Under the pieces are notes generated by a model. The model was given only the letters and a program-made list of their open reading frames with translations. It was not told the DNA's origin and made no database searches. The position numbers and the translations under genes were made by a program. This document shows, piece after piece, positions 35,447 through 46,250 of a stretch of DNA of 64,000 nucleotides. The stretch comes from Mycolicibacterium peregrinum (GTDB lineage Bacteria; Actinomycetota; Actinomycetes; Mycobacteriales; Mycobacteriaceae). The stretch is from assembly GCF_001665625.1 (NCBI RefSeq), contig NZ_LZSY01000116.1, positions 1 to 64,000 of the forward strand. The letters run 5' to 3'. Position 1 is the stretch's first letter; each line of letters opens with the position of its first letter.

Positions 35447-36562
35447 CTACACCAGGACTGTGCCCGGATCGGTGAACGGCATGTCGAGGTCGGCGGCGAC
35501 CTGCTCGGACAGCAGCGCACCTTCGTGCGTCGACAGACCCTTGGCCAGCGCTTGGTCGGCCGCGCAGGCGGCCTTCCAGCCCTTGTCGGCCAACTTGAGG
35601 ACGTACGGCATGGTGGCGTTGGTCAGTGCGAAGGTCGACGTGCGCGGCACGGAGCCGGGCATGTTGGCCACGCAGTAGAACACCGTGTCGTGCACGGCGA
35701 ACGTCGGGTCGTCATGGGTGGTGGGGCGGGAGTCCTCGAAGCAGCCGCCCTGGTCGATGGCGATGTCGACCAGCACCGCGCCCGGCTTCATGTGGGCCAC
35801 GGTCGAATTGGTGACCAACTTGGGTGCCTTGGCGCCCGGGATCAACACCGCGCCGATCACCAGATCTGCCTTCTTGACGGCCTCTTCGAGCTCCAGGCTG
35901 GACGAGTAACGCGTTTCGATGCCGGCGTTGGTCTCGTTGTCGATCTTGCGCAGCGTGTTGATGTTCAGGTCGAACACGGTGACGTGGGCGCCCATGCCCT
36001 TGGCGATGCGGGCCGCGTTGTAGCCGGCCACGCCACCGCCGATGACGACGACCTCGGCCGGTGCGACACCGGGAACGCCACCCATCAGAACTCCGCGGCC
36101 ACCCTGCGTGCGCATCAGGTGGTACGAGCCGACCTGCGCGGACAGCCGGCCGGCGACCTCGCTCATCGGCGCCAACAGCGGCAGCGCACCATCAGCGGTC
36201 TGCACCGTCTCGTAGGCGATCGAGGTGGTGTTCGAGGCGAGCAGCGCGTCGGTGCATTCCTTGGACGCCGCCAGATGTAGATAGGTGAACAGCGTCTGGC
36301 CCTTGCGCATGCGCGAGTACTCCGCCGCGATGGGCTCCTTGACCTTGAGGAGCAGCTCGGCATCGGCCCAGACCTGATCGGCAGTGGTGACGATCTCCGC
36401 GCCTGCGGCCTTGAAGTCGTTGTCGGTGATGGCCGAACCCTCGCCGGCGCCGGCCTGGATGATCACGTCGTGGCCGCGTCGGGTCAGTTCCGCCACGCCC
36501 GCCGGGGTGATGGCCACGCGGTACTCGTTGTTCTTGATCTCGGTCGGGATGCCGACGAGCAT
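35447..36562 (-). CDS. ald: L-alanine dehydrogenase
   Basis: Ald interconverts alanine and pyruvate plus ammonia with NAD and is induced by alanine, hypoxia and starvation in mycobacteria. The 371-residue protein starts MLVGIPTEIKNNEYRVAITPAGV, has the substrate-site KVKEP and LHLAAS segments and the NAD-binding VVVIGGGVAGYNAARIAKGMGA. GAAGGAGCG is a clear ribosome-binding site. It is divergent from aldR, its Lrp-type regulator. Confidence 0.96.
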   Translation of the reverse strand: MLVGIPTEIKNNEYRVAITPAGVAELTRRGHDVIIQAGAGEGSAITDNDFKAAGAEIVTTADQVWADAELLLKVKEPIAAEYSRMRKGQTLFTYLHLAASKECTDALLASNTTSIAYETVQTADGALPLLAPMSEVAGRLSAQVGSYHLMRTQGGRGVLMGGVPGVAPAEVVVIGGGVAGYNAARIAKGMGAHVTVFDLNINTLRKIDNETNAGIETRYSSSLELEEAVKKADLVIGAVLIPGAKAPKLVTNSTVAHMKPGAVLVDIAIDQGGCFEDSRPTTHDDPTFAVHDTVFYCVANMPGSVPRTSTFALTNATMPYVLKLADKGWKAACAADQALAKGLSTHEGALLSEQVAADLDMPFTDPGTVLV

Positions 36563-36632
36563 GCTCGCTCCTTCAAAGTTGGGGTGCTGAAAATAAGTGT
36601 GAAGAACCTTCGGTAAGTGAGCAATATCTCCG

Positions 36633-36650
36633 ACGAAGATTCGTTAAGCT
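36633..36650 (+). promoter_or_regulatory. aldR promoter and adjacent dyad
   Basis: ACGAAGATTCGT (36633-36644) is an inverted repeat with arms ACGAA/TTCGT. TAAGCT (36645-36650) follows and is 6 nt from the aldR GTG, implying a leaderless transcript. The dyad would let AldR control itself and the divergent ald gene. Confidence 0.5.
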
Positions 36651-36656
36651 CGTCGA

Positions 36657-37169
36657 GTGGCGGAAGAATCATCAAACTTGCCCGGGCGTGCGGCCCGTTC
36701 GCCGAAGGATGTTCGGCCTGATCTCGACGACGTGGACCGGCGCATCCTGTTGGCGCTGCACGCCGACGCCCGCATGTCCAACAGCGCACTGGCGGAGACG
36801 GTCGGTATCGCCGCCTCGACCTGCCACGGTCGGGTGCGCAGGCTCCAGGAGATCGGAGTGATCCGCGGCTTCTACACCGATATCGATCCGGCTGCCGTGG
36901 GACTCAGTCTGCAGGCAATGATCTCGGTGAGTCTGCAATCGAACGCGCGGGGCAAGATCCGCAATTTCATTGCCCACATCCGCACCCGGCCGCAGGTGAT
37001 GGACGTGTACTTCCTGGCCGGGGGAGACGATTTCATCCTGCACGTGGCCGCGCGTGACACCGATGACCTGCGGGCATTCGTGGTGGAAAACCTCAACGCC
37101 GACGCCGACGTCGCCGGGACGCAGACCTCGCTGATCTTCGAGCATCTGCGTGGGGCGTCACCGCTCTGA
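36657..37169 (+). CDS. aldR: Lrp/AsnC-family regulator AldR
   Basis: A 170-residue Lrp/AsnC protein: N-terminal HTH (LDDVDRRILLALHADARMSNSALAETVGIAASTCHGRVRRLQEIGVI) and the C-terminal RAM effector domain (GGDDFILHVAARDTDDLRAFV). In M. tuberculosis AldR (Rv2779c) regulates the adjacent ald gene in response to alanine and other amino acids. Here too it is divergent from ald (94-bp gap). GTG start, no Shine-Dalgarno. Convergent with the META lipoprotein gene, with 2 bp between the stops. Confidence 0.92.
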   Translation: MAEESSNLPGRAARSPKDVRPDLDDVDRRILLALHADARMSNSALAETVGIAASTCHGRVRRLQEIGVIRGFYTDIDPAAVGLSLQAMISVSLQSNARGKIRNFIAHIRTRPQVMDVYFLAGGDDFILHVAARDTDDLRAFVVENLNADADVAGTQTSLIFEHLRGASPL

Positions 37170-37171
37170 CG

Positions 37172-37942
37172 TCACTGCGCGCGCAGCACCAGTCCGTTGC
37201 CGTCGGTGTCGGAGAGTCTCAGTTCGTCGGCGTCGATGGATGTCTGGACTGTGCCGTTGAGGACCCGCAACACGGCTTGCTCGATCTCGTTGATCTCCGG
37301 TGCGCAGGCCATCTTGGTGGTGGCCAGCGGGCCGAACTCGATCACTGCCGGCGACCCGGAAACGGTGGCGCGGCCGGTGATTCGATTGCAGCCCGTCGAA
37401 CCGCTGACGGCGCCGTCGTCGCCGATGGTCAGCGTGGGTTTGGCCTGCTCGAGTGCAACCGAGGTGCTGACCGCCTGCGCGGACACCAGGCTGGTGACCT
37501 GCCAGGTGGTGCCGGTGAGCGGGTGATCGGGGTCGGCCACTTTTTTGTCCCGCAGCGTGACGGTCGCAGCGTCGGTGCGCAAGGTGAGGGTGTCGCCCGA
37601 CAACGACCAGGTTGGCTTGGCGCCGAACAACTTTGATACCCAGGCATCCGAATCGCCGACCGGTGGTGGGCAGGCCATCATGGTCATCGCCAGTTGGGTC
37701 GTGATCCGGCCATCGGCAAGATCGGCGGAGCCGGAACCATGGTTACAGCCGGCGAAGGTGCTGATCTGCTTCCCATCGAAACCGACCGTCAGCGGTCCGC
37801 CGCCGGGGATCTGCTCACCCTCCACCTGCTCCGAGATGAAGGTGCGACCGTTGAGGTCTGCGGCGTCGGCGGCCGCGTTCTCCGAGCATCCCATGAATGC
37901 AAGAACGGCAACGACGAACGGCACCACCTGGACAGGACGCAT
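37172..37942 (-). CDS. META-domain lipoprotein (two HslJ-like domains)
   Basis: A 256-residue protein with signal peptide and lipobox (VAVLAFMGC19) followed by two META/HslJ domains: FAGCNHGSGSADLADGRITTQLAMTMMACPP and STGCNRITGRATVSGSPAVIEFGPLATTKMACAP. Each carries the paired-Cys GCN...MAC signature. META domains occur in heat-shock-inducible and motility-related lipoproteins; the biochemical role is not established. No operon partner. Confidence 0.85.
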   Translation of the reverse strand: MRPVQVVPFVVAVLAFMGCSENAAADAADLNGRTFISEQVEGEQIPGGGPLTVGFDGKQISTFAGCNHGSGSADLADGRITTQLAMTMMACPPPVGDSDAWVSKLFGAKPTWSLSGDTLTLRTDAATVTLRDKKVADPDHPLTGTTWQVTSLVSAQAVSTSVALEQAKPTLTIGDDGAVSGSTGCNRITGRATVSGSPAVIEFGPLATTKMACAPEINEIEQAVLRVLNGTVQTSIDADELRLSDTDGNGLVLRAQ

Positions 37943-38298
37943 GGTTCCACCGTAGTTGGCAGATGCACGTGCGCTGCGGGTACTCGCAATCAGGTTGCCG
38001 GACAGCCGGTTTCGTCGTCCCTCGATCGGATCCCTTTCAGCCGGATACCGCGGGGCCTGCCGCTGTGCCTCGCACGCCTGCCGACGGCACGCCGGGGTGG
38101 CTGCGGATGCGCCCTCGGAACGTTACGTCGGTTACTTCTGCCGACGGGATGTGACGCACGTCGTCTCGCTGTCGCAATTTAATGTTTGCCGCACTCGGCC
38201 CGTTGCAGTTGCAGACGTCTCTGATCGTTTGCGAGAGTTCTGCTCGCTCACTCTGCTGACCAACTGGTTGGCCGCGTCAACAAGTTGGAGGTTTGCGC
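37943..38298 (+). promoter_or_regulatory. Intergenic region before the orphan mce gene, with a CCAAC/GTTGG dyad
   Basis: I see no gene in these 356 bp. At 38260-38271 CCAACTGGTTGG forms a dyad; ACCAACTGGTT (38259-38269) is exactly the reverse complement of AACCAGTTGGT in the ltp1 operator. TGGAGG at 38285-38290 is the ribosome-binding site of the mce gene. Confidence 0.45.
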
Positions 38299-39543
38299 GT
38301 GGCCCCATCCGCCGTGACGTCGCGGGTCCGAGCCCAACGACGGTTCAAGCACTGGCGATACGACCCGCCGTACAAGACGGCGAGCGCGGGAATGATCATC
38401 CTGCTGGTCGCGGTGCTGACGTTGACCTGGATGCAGTTCCGCGGAACCTTCGAGAACAAGACGCAGCTGACCGTGTTGTCGGGTCGGGCTGGTCTGTCGA
38501 TGGATCCGGGGTCCAAGGTCACCTTCAACGGTGTGCCGATCGGTCGGTTGGCTTCCATCGATGTCGTCACTGTCGACAACAATCCCGAGGCCAAGCTGAC
38601 CTTGGATGTCAAGCCTCAGTATGTGAAGCTGATTCCGGAGAATGTGACCGCTGAACTGCGGGCGACGACGGTGTTCGGCAACAAGTACATCTCGTTCTTG
38701 TCGCCGCCGGACCCGTCGCCGACGCGGTTGTCGCCGGCGACGCCGATCCGGGCCCAGGGTGTGACCACGGAGTTCAACACGTTGTTCGAGACGATCACCG
38801 CGATCTCCGAACAGATCGACCCGATCAAGTTGAATCAGACGCTGACGGCGACGGGCCAGGCGTTGGATGGTCTGGGGGAGAAGTTCGGTCAGTCCATTGT
38901 CGACGGCAACGACACCTTGGGTGATCTGAATCTGCGGATGCCTCAGATTCGTCGTGACATCGCGGGGCTGGCTGATTTGGGTGAGGTGTATGCGAACGCG
39001 GGCCCGGATTTGTTCGATGGTTTGACCAATGCTGTGACGACGGCTCGCACACTCGACGAGCAGCGCGGCAATCTGGATCAGGCGCTGGTGGCCGCGGTCG
39101 GTTTCGGAAACACCGGCGGTGACATTTTGGAGCGGGGTGGGCCGTATCTGGTCCGCGGCGCCCAGGACCTGCTGCCGGTCAGCGAGATGCTCGACCGCAA
39201 CAGCCCGGCGTTGGCGTGTTCTGTCCGCAACTATGCCGAGGCCGCGCCGAAGTTTGCCGCCCAGACCCGCAACGGTTACGCGCTTGAACTGCACGACTTC
39301 CTGATCGGGGCGGGCAACCCGTACGTCTATCCCGACAACCTGCCGCGGGTCAACGCCAAGGGCGGGCCCGAGGGCCGGCCCGGCTGCTGGCAGCCGGTCA
39401 CCAAGGACCTGTGGCCGGCTCCGTATTTGGTGATGGATACCGGTGCATCGATCGCCCCGTACAACCACCTCGAGCTGGGACAACCGCTGGTGTCCGAGTA
39501 CGTGTGGGGCCGCCAGATCGGCGCGGACACCATCAATCCGTAA
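38299..39543 (+). CDS. Orphan MCE-family protein (MceA-like)
   Basis: The 414-residue protein has one N-terminal transmembrane segment (GMIILLVAVLTLTWMQF) and an MlaD/MCE domain (KTQLTVLSGRAGLSMDPGSKVTFNGVPIGRL, residues ~55-130), then the long helical region LNQTLTATGQALDGLGEKFGQSIVDGNDTLGDLN seen in MceA proteins. MCE proteins form tunnels that carry lipids or sterols across the envelope. No yrbE permease or other mce gene is adjacent, so it must join another MCE complex or act alone. GTG 38299 is preferred over TTG 38293 because of spacing from TGGAGG. Confidence 0.88.
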   Translation: MAPSAVTSRVRAQRRFKHWRYDPPYKTASAGMIILLVAVLTLTWMQFRGTFENKTQLTVLSGRAGLSMDPGSKVTFNGVPIGRLASIDVVTVDNNPEAKLTLDVKPQYVKLIPENVTAELRATTVFGNKYISFLSPPDPSPTRLSPATPIRAQGVTTEFNTLFETITAISEQIDPIKLNQTLTATGQALDGLGEKFGQSIVDGNDTLGDLNLRMPQIRRDIAGLADLGEVYANAGPDLFDGLTNAVTTARTLDEQRGNLDQALVAAVGFGNTGGDILERGGPYLVRGAQDLLPVSEMLDRNSPALACSVRNYAEAAPKFAAQTRNGYALELHDFLIGAGNPYVYPDNLPRVNAKGGPEGRPGCWQPVTKDLWPAPYLVMDTGASIAPYNHLELGQPLVSEYVWGRQIGADTINP

Positions 39544-40879
<1,336 letters not shown>

Positions 40880-40883
<4 letters not shown>

Positions 40884-41335
40884 CCAAGACGCTGCTGGTG
40901 GTGCATCACACGCCGTCTCCGGCAACGCGAGAGCTTCTCGAGGCGGTACTCGCCGGCGCGCACGATCCGGACGTCTCCGGGGTTGAGGTGCAGTCCAAGC
41001 CTGCGTTAGCTGCGACCGTCAGTGACATGTTGGCCGCCGACGGTTACTTGTTCGGCACCACAGCCAATTTCGGCTACATGAGCGGCGCATTGAAGCACTT
41101 CTTCGATACCGTGTACTACCCGAGCCTCGATCACGTGGCCGGGCGCCCGTACGGGCTGTGGGTACATGGCAACAACGACACGGTCGGTGCTGCGGGTGCG
41201 GTCGACAAGATTGTGACCGGGCTGGCGTTGGCCAAAGCGGCTGACGTGCTTGAAGTTACGGGAGTGGTGGACGGAGCCGTCCGTGAGCGCGCCTACGAGT
41301 TGGGCGGCACGTTGGCTGCCACGCTGATGGACTGA
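40880..41335 (+). CDS. Flavodoxin-like NAD(P)H-dependent oxidoreductase (Rv2771c-like)
   Basis: A 151-residue flavodoxin fold: KTLLVVHHTPSPATREL (FMN phosphate loop) and DGYLFGTTANFGYMSGALKHFFDTVYY (second FMN loop, WrbA/FMN-reductase style). It probably reduces quinones or flavins. ATG overlaps the preceding stop, so it is in the dapB operon; a membrane protein gene follows after 13 bp. Confidence 0.8.
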
Positions 41336-41348
41336 CGAGAGGACAGCT

Positions 41349-41813
41349 ATGCCGGGGATCGCCGAACTTGCACTCGGAGCCGCGCCCATCGCCGGTGGCG
41401 CGATGCTCGGGGTGATCGCAGGCAACCTCAAACCGCCGGACATCCGCGGCATGATCACCAAGGACCTCGATCTGTTGGACCGGTTGCCCGCCGAAGACGT
41501 CGAACGCAAAGCGCGGCTCAAGGCCAGTATCGACGAACGTATCGACGGCTTGATCGATGCGAGTGACCGCAGCCGCGAAATCCGTGAGGCCGCGATGTCC
41601 TACCGTGGAAACTGGCGGGACATCGTCGTTTTCATCTGCGCGCTGCTGTTCACGTTCATCTGGTGGAACGTCAGTCACAGCCGCTCCAACTGGCTGGTGA
41701 TGTTCATCGCGATGATCATCGTGTCCGTCGCCGCGGGCATTTACGCAGGCCGCGGAATCGTCCGCGCGATCAACAACTTCATGCACCGCAACGACGACAA
41801 AGCGCGGGCCTGA
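41349..41813 (+). CDS. Conserved membrane protein
   Basis: A 154-residue protein with a Gly/Ala-rich N-terminal hydrophobic stretch (LALGAAPIAGGAMLGVIAG), a charged helical middle (DRLPAEDVERKARLKASIDERIDGLID) and two C-terminal membrane segments (DIVVFICALLFTFIWW, MFIAMIIVSVAAGIYAG). I do not recognise a named family. GAGAGGACAGCT precedes the ATG. Last gene of the dapB group, convergent with the CitE-like gene (7 bp). Confidence 0.7.
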   Translation: MPGIAELALGAAPIAGGAMLGVIAGNLKPPDIRGMITKDLDLLDRLPAEDVERKARLKASIDERIDGLIDASDRSREIREAAMSYRGNWRDIVVFICALLFTFIWWNVSHSRSNWLVMFIAMIIVSVAAGIYAGRGIVRAINNFMHRNDDKARA

Positions 41814-41820
41814 GCGAACC

Positions 41821-42738
41821 TCAGTAGTGGTACGTGTCGGACGGCGCCGGCACGTGGTCCGGGTCGTCGCTGTACTCGGGTTCGTGGATGCCGTACGCCC
41901 GGGCCAGATCCAGGATCTTGTTGGCCCGGGCGATCCGGGGCAGGTCTGACCCGTTGCGGATCTCACCGCCGTCGCGCTGGAATTCGGCGAAAAATTCCTT
42001 CGCCCAACTGATCTCGTCCTGAGACGGGGCCAGACCCTCGTTGACCGTGGCGCACTGATCCGGCGTCAGGCATATCTTGCCGGTCATCCCGAACTCGGCC
42101 GAGACCGCTGTCGCCTCCGACAGCCGCAGCGCGCTGGACCCCACGGTGGGGCCGTCGATGGCGCCAGGAAGACCGGCGGCCTTGGCGGCGATGGTGAAGC
42201 GTGAGCGCGCATACGCCAGCGTTGCCGGGTTGTCACCGAAGCCGGTGTCGCGCCGAAAATCGCCGATGCCGAAGGCGAGCCGGAACGCGCCCTTGGCCGA
42301 GGCGATCTCGGTGATCCGCTCCAGGCCCCGGGCGGTCTCCACCAGCGCGACGATGGGCACGTCCGGCAGGCGTCGGGCCGTCTCGGTGACATGGTCCACC
42401 GACTCGACCATGGCCAGCATCACACCGCCGACCGAGGTTCCGGCCAGCATCTCCAGATCGTCAGCCCACCACGGGGTGCCGAAGCCGTTGATCCGGACCC
42501 AGTCGCTGTTGTCGTCGGCCAGCCAGCGGGTCACCTTCTCGCGCGCGGCCACCTTGTCCTTGGGGGCCACCGCGTCCTCGATGTCGAGGACGACGATGTC
42601 GGCGTGCGAGCGGGCCGCCGGGGCGAACCGCTCGTACTGTGCGCCGTTTACCAGCAGCCAGCTCCGGGCCAGTACCGGATCGATCCGGAATCCGGGCTCG
42701 GTGGAATGGGACTCGTCGGAGAAGGGCTGGTCATACAC
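41821..42738 (-). CDS. CitE-like HpcH/HpaI aldolase-family lyase
   Basis: A 305-residue TIM-barrel protein of the CitE/malyl-CoA lyase family: RSWLLVNG, ADIVVLDIEDAV (metal Asp), VRINGFGTPWWADDL and ALVETARGLERI (metal Glu). Stand-alone CitE-like enzymes in mycobacteria cleave or make short acyl-CoA thioesters such as malyl- or citramalyl-CoA. Start GTG 42738. No citrate lyase alpha or gamma subunit is nearby, so it is not classical citrate lyase. Confidence 0.84.
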   Translation of the reverse strand: MYDQPFSDESHSTEPGFRIDPVLARSWLLVNGAQYERFAPAARSHADIVVLDIEDAVAPKDKVAAREKVTRWLADDNSDWVRINGFGTPWWADDLEMLAGTSVGGVMLAMVESVDHVTETARRLPDVPIVALVETARGLERITEIASAKGAFRLAFGIGDFRRDTGFGDNPATLAYARSRFTIAAKAAGLPGAIDGPTVGSSALRLSEATAVSAEFGMTGKICLTPDQCATVNEGLAPSQDEISWAKEFFAEFQRDGGEIRNGSDLPRIARANKILDLARAYGIHEPEYSDDPDHVPAPSDTYHY

Positions 42739-42760
42739 GCCGTCAATCGTCGCCTACCGC

Positions 42761-43510
42761 CTATGCCGGGGTTAACGCGGCCCCGAACACCCGCTCGGTG
42801 TTCTCCCAGTGCCGCTGTGCGGCTGCCTCGTCGTACACCGCGGTGTGATCCGGCACCGCGAAGCCGTGGGCTGCGGGATAGAACTCGATGGTGTGGTCGA
42901 CGGCTGCGCCCGACAGCGCATCCTCCAACCTTTTGCCGTCGTCCTCGGTGAACGACGCGTCGTTCTCGGCCGCGGCCACATAAACGGTGGCCTGGATCTT
43001 GTCGGCCAGCAGGTGGGGGCTGTCCGGGTCGTCTTCGACGGCCAGCCGGCCGCCGTGGAAGGACAGCGCAGCCGCGACTCGCTCCGGTACCCGGGTGGCG
43101 ACGATCAACGAGGCACGGCCACCCATGCAGTAGCCAGTGGTACCGAACTTCTCGCCGGTGACGTCGGGCCGGGCCGCCAGATAGTCGAAGAATGCCTCGG
43201 CATCGGCGGCCAGTATCTCGGGGGTGAGAGTGCCCATCAGTTCGAAGAGCTGCCTGCGCTGCTCCTGGTCGGTGAACACGGTGTTGAGGTCGAAGGGTCC
43301 CCAGCCCGGGTTGCGGTAGTAGACGTCGGGTACCAGCACGACGTAACCGAATCCGGCCAGCTTGGCCGCCATCTCTTCCATGGTGGGCCGTAGGCCGCCG
43401 GCGTCGGGGAACAGCACGACGCCAGGCCAGGGACCTTCTCCCTCCGGTGTGGCGACGGTGACGCGGCAGGTGCCATCAGCTGTGGTGATCGTGTCTGTGG
43501 TGGTCGGCAT
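42761..43510 (-). CDS. Dienelactone hydrolase family protein (Rv2765-like)
   Basis: A 249-residue alpha/beta hydrolase with the dienelactone-hydrolase nucleophile in [13 protein letters not shown] (Cys), a DDGKRLED region and the His in [11 protein letters not shown]. The family opens lactones or hydrolyses esters; the substrate is unknown. It is divergent from thyA with 42 bp between start codons, as Rv2765 is in M. tuberculosis. The CitE-like gene follows on the same strand after 22 bp. Confidence 0.85.
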   Translation of the reverse strand: MPTTTDTITTADGTCRVTVATPEGEGPWPGVVLFPDAGGLRPTMEEMAAKLAGFGYVVLVPDVYYRNPGWGPFDLNTVFTDQEQRRQLFELMGTLTPEILAADAEAFFDYLAARPDVTGEKFGTTGYCMGGRASLIVATRVPERVAAALSFHGGRLAVEDDPDSPHLLADKIQATVYVAAAENDASFTEDDGKRLEDALSGAAVDHTIEFYPAAHGFAVPDHTAVYDEAAAQRHWENTERVFGAALTPA

Positions 43511-43539
43511 GGCTCCGTTCTACTCTCCGTGCCGACACG

Positions 43540-43545
43540 TAAGCT
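43540..43545 (+). promoter_or_regulatory. thyA -10 element (leaderless)
   Basis: TAAGCT lies 7 nt before the thyA GTG, with no Shine-Dalgarno. Confidence 0.5.
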
Positions 43546-43552
43546 GAGTGGC

Positions 43553-44353
43553 GTGCCGATCCCGACCCCCTACGAAGACCTGCTGCGAAAGGTGACCGAG
43601 CAGGGGGTGGCGAAATCCGATCGCACCGGTACCGGCACCCGCAGTCTGTTCGGACACCAGATGCGCTATGACCTGGCCGCCGGCTTTCCGTTGCTCACCA
43701 CCAAGAAGGTGCACACCAAATCGGTGATCTACGAATTGCTGTGGTTTCTGCGCGGCGATTCGAACGTGCGGTGGCTGCAGGACCACGGTGTGACGATCTG
43801 GGATGAATGGGCCAGTGAGACAGGCGATCTGGGCCCGGTGTACGGCGTGCAGTGGCGGTCGTGGCCGACACCGTCGGGCGAGCACATCGACCAGATCTCG
43901 AACGCGCTGGATCTGCTCAAGCGTGACCCCGATTCGCGGCGCAACATCGTCTCGGCGTGGAACGTCGGCGAGATCCCCCAGATGGCGCTGCCACCGTGCC
44001 ACGCCTTCTTCCAGTTCTATGTCGCCGACGGCAAGTTGTCCTGCCAGCTGTACCAGCGCAGTGCCGACCTCTTCCTGGGCGTGCCGTTCAACATCGCCAG
44101 CTACGCACTGCTGACCCACATGATGGCCGCGCAGGCCGGGCTCGGCGTCGGCGAGTTCGTCTGGACCGGCGGCGACTGCCACATCTACGACAACCACGTC
44201 GACCAGGTGGCCCTGCAGCTGAGCAGGGAGCCCAGACCGTACCCAGAACTCGTTCTGGCGCAACGTGACTCGATCTTCGACTACAGCTTTGAGGATATTG
44301 CGATTCTGAATTACAACCCGCACCCGGCGATCAAGGCGCCCGTCGCTGTATGA
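43553..44353 (+). CDS. thyA: Thymidylate synthase ThyA
   Basis: ThyA methylates dUMP to dTMP using methylene-tetrahydrofolate and releases dihydrofolate. The 266-residue product has the catalytic Cys149 in [21 protein letters not shown] and [12 protein letters not shown] 43553 gives the [11 protein letters not shown] start of the family. dfrA overlaps its stop by 4 bp, so the enzyme that regenerates folate is coupled. A second, flavin-dependent synthase (thyX) is 12 kb away, as in other mycobacteria. Confidence 0.97.
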   Translation: MPIPTPYEDLLRKVTEQGVAKSDRTGTGTRSLFGHQMRYDLAAGFPLLTTKKVHTKSVIYELLWFLRGDSNVRWLQDHGVTIWDEWASETGDLGPVYGVQWRSWPTPSGEHIDQISNALDLLKRDPDSRRNIVSAWNVGEIPQMALPPCHAFFQFYVADGKLSCQLYQRSADLFLGVPFNIASYALLTHMMAAQAGLGVGEFVWTGGDCHIYDNHVDQVALQLSREPRPYPELVLAQRDSIFDYSFEDIAILNYNPHPAIKAPVAV

Positions 44354-44841
44354 CCGACGATCTTCGACAGCTGGCGATGATCTGGGCGCAGTCCACCTCA
44401 GGTGTCATCGGCCGTGACAACGGCATTCCGTGGAATCTGCCGGAGGACCAGGCCCGGTTCAAGCAGCTCACCCTAGGGCAGACAGTGGTGATGGGCCGGC
44501 TGACCTGGGAGTCGCTCCCGGCCAAGGTCCGCCCGCTGCCGGGCCGGCGCAACGTCGTGATCACCCGCGATCCCGGATACGTGGCCGACGGTGCCGAGGT
44601 ACTGACCGGCCTCGACGACGTGTTCCGCGGCTGGGTGATCGGCGGATCGCAGATCTATGCCCAGGCCCTTCCGTTCGCGGTCCGCTGCGAGGTGACCGAG
44701 ATCGACATCGACCTGCCTCCAGCGGCGGGCGACGCGATGGCGCCGGGGCTCGACGATTCGTGGACGAAGACCGCCGGAGAGTGGATGACCAGCAGCTCAG
44801 GTTTGCGGTACCGGTTCTGCAGTTACGTGCGCACGCGGTAA
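44350..44841 (+). CDS. dfrA: Dihydrofolate reductase
   Basis: DHFR regenerates tetrahydrofolate after the ThyA reaction and is the trimethoprim target. The 163-residue product has [31 protein letters not shown] (with the catalytic acidic residue after WNLPED), [12 protein letters not shown] and [10 protein letters not shown]. It overlaps thyA by 4 bp and the convergent DUF4303 gene by 19 bp at the 3' end. Confidence 0.97.
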   Translation: MTDDLRQLAMIWAQSTSGVIGRDNGIPWNLPEDQARFKQLTLGQTVVMGRLTWESLPAKVRPLPGRRNVVITRDPGYVADGAEVLTGLDDVFRGWVIGGSQIYAQALPFAVRCEVTEIDIDLPPAAGDAMAPGLDDSWTKTAGEWMTSSSGLRYRFCSYVRTR

Positions 44842-46064
44842 CCGGCCAGCCGACGCACCTCACTGTCGGGGTCGTCGACGGCCAGCTCGTCGATCCGTCG
44901 CTCCAGGTTCTTCACCACCTCGCTGTCGAGGTCTCCGGGACCCATCGGTCCGATCAGATCGCTGAGAACGATGACCGCGTGGCGGCGGATCACGGGCTCG
45001 GAATGGTCGAGTCCGGGACGGACGCCCGGTAGGTCGGCCCCGTCCAGGGTGCAATAGCCGGTTCCGGGTTTCAGATCCTCTGCGACCGCCCCCGCGACCG
45101 CCGGATCGGCAAGCCCGGCGGCCAGCAGCGTGTAATCCAGTGGCAGGTGCGAGCGCCCCTGATCGCGAAACGAACGGTAGGGCGCAGCGACCGCCGCCGA
45201 TCGGCTACCGGCCGGAAGATCGTTGCGCGCCAACACCTCCAGCCCGGCACCGAGGCGGCCGAGAGCCGCAGCCACCCAGTCGTGGGCGTTACCGCGCAGC
45301 GGCAGGGCCGCCCACAGCGCGTCCATCACCTCCGGCGTGACGATGTTGAGGTCGGCCAGGAATTTGGCGCCCGTCCAGGCGGTCTCGGGATGGCCGAGTG
45401 CCGCTACTGCGACCGGTACGGCGGCAGCACCGGTGTCGAGCAGGAGTTCGGTGGCGCGTTCCCGGCCGAGTTCGTGGCCCGGTCCGCTGACGAGACCGGC
45501 CGCCGCGGCGAGTGCTGCCACCCGCTGCTCGACGGGCAGGGCCAGAAGTTCACGTTCGGCTTCGGCAGAAGCGACGTACTCGGGGAAGTGACGCCGCAGC
45601 TCGTCGGCGGTCAATGAGCGGACCAGCAGGTCGGCATCCTCGTCGTCGAGGTAGACGACCACATCGTCGGGCAGGGTGCCGTCGGCGACGAGGGCGGTCC
45701 GCACCCCGGCCGCGATGGTCAGCATCGCCTCGGCGAACCGATCCCACACCTGCTCCCACTGCGCGCGGGGTAGGCCCGTGACCGCAGCGATGAGCCGATC
45801 ACTCCACTCCGAATCGGTTTCGCCCCACTCGTAGTCCTGATGCTCCCAATCCGGCGGGCTGAACCGGCAATCCGGCTCCTCGACCGACTCCTCGGTGGCC
45901 AGCGCCAGATTCGGAAGGTAGATCACCCCGGTGGTCTCGGCATAGAACTCGCTGAATGCCACGGCATACGGCGTTTCTGAGGCGGCTGTCGCGACCAGCG
46001 CGCGGACCGCGTCCGCGGCAGCCAGGGTCAACTCGGTCTCGAACGCATCCCAGTCCACTGCCAC
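44823..46064 (-). CDS. DUF4303/HEAT-like repeat protein
   Basis: A 413-residue protein: N-terminal DUF4303-like domain ([56 protein letters not shown]) and a C-terminal half of Ala/Leu-rich helical repeats resembling HEAT or PBS-lyase repeats ([35 protein letters not shown]). Likely a cytosolic protein-binding scaffold; function unknown. GTG 46064 or 46058 is chosen since longer frames run into the tandem repeats upstream. Confidence 0.68.
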   Translation of the reverse strand: MAVDWDAFETELTLAAADAVRALVATAASETPYAVAFSEFYAETTGVIYLPNLALATEESVEEPDCRFSPPDWEHQDYEWGETDSEWSDRLIAAVTGLPRAQWEQVWDRFAEAMLTIAAGVRTALVADGTLPDDVVVYLDDEDADLLVRSLTADELRRHFPEYVASAEAERELLALPVEQRVAALAAAAGLVSGPGHELGRERATELLLDTGAAAVPVAVAALGHPETAWTGAKFLADLNIVTPEVMDALWAALPLRGNAHDWVAAALGRLGAGLEVLARNDLPAGSRSAAVAAPYRSFRDQGRSHLPLDYTLLAAGLADPAVAGAVAEDLKPGTGYCTLDGADLPGVRPGLDHSEPVIRRHAVIVLSDLIGPMGPGDLDSEVVKNLERRIDELAVDDPDSEVRRLAGYRVRT

Positions 46065-46080
46065 GCGGACCAGTATCGCT

Positions 46081-46250
46081 CCAATCCGCTCCGCTACTTG
46101 TCGGTGCTCTTGCTCCAATCCGCTCCGCTACTTGTCGGTGCTCTTGCTCCAATCCGCTCCGCTACTTGTCGGTGCTCTTGCTCCAATCCGCTCCGCTACT
46201 TGTCGGGCCTGTTGCGCCAATCCGCTCCGCTACTTGTCGGTGCCGTAGGG
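46081..46250. repeat. Five-copy 34-bp tandem repeat
   Basis: Units begin at 46081, 46115, 46149, 46183 and 46217, each 34 bp with the shared core CCGCTCCGCTACTTGTCGG. Copies 1-3 are identical; copies 4 and 5 diverge at the 3' end. The array fills the divergent gap between the DUF4303 and YcaQ-like genes, so it is in both promoter regions. Confidence 0.95.

Noticed and set aside
41821..42738. Citrate lyase beta subunit
   Set aside because: No alpha, gamma or ligase genes are adjacent; stand-alone CitE-like proteins act on other acyl-CoA thioesters.
46081..46250. CRISPR array
   Set aside because: Units are directly adjacent with no spacers and there are no cas genes.
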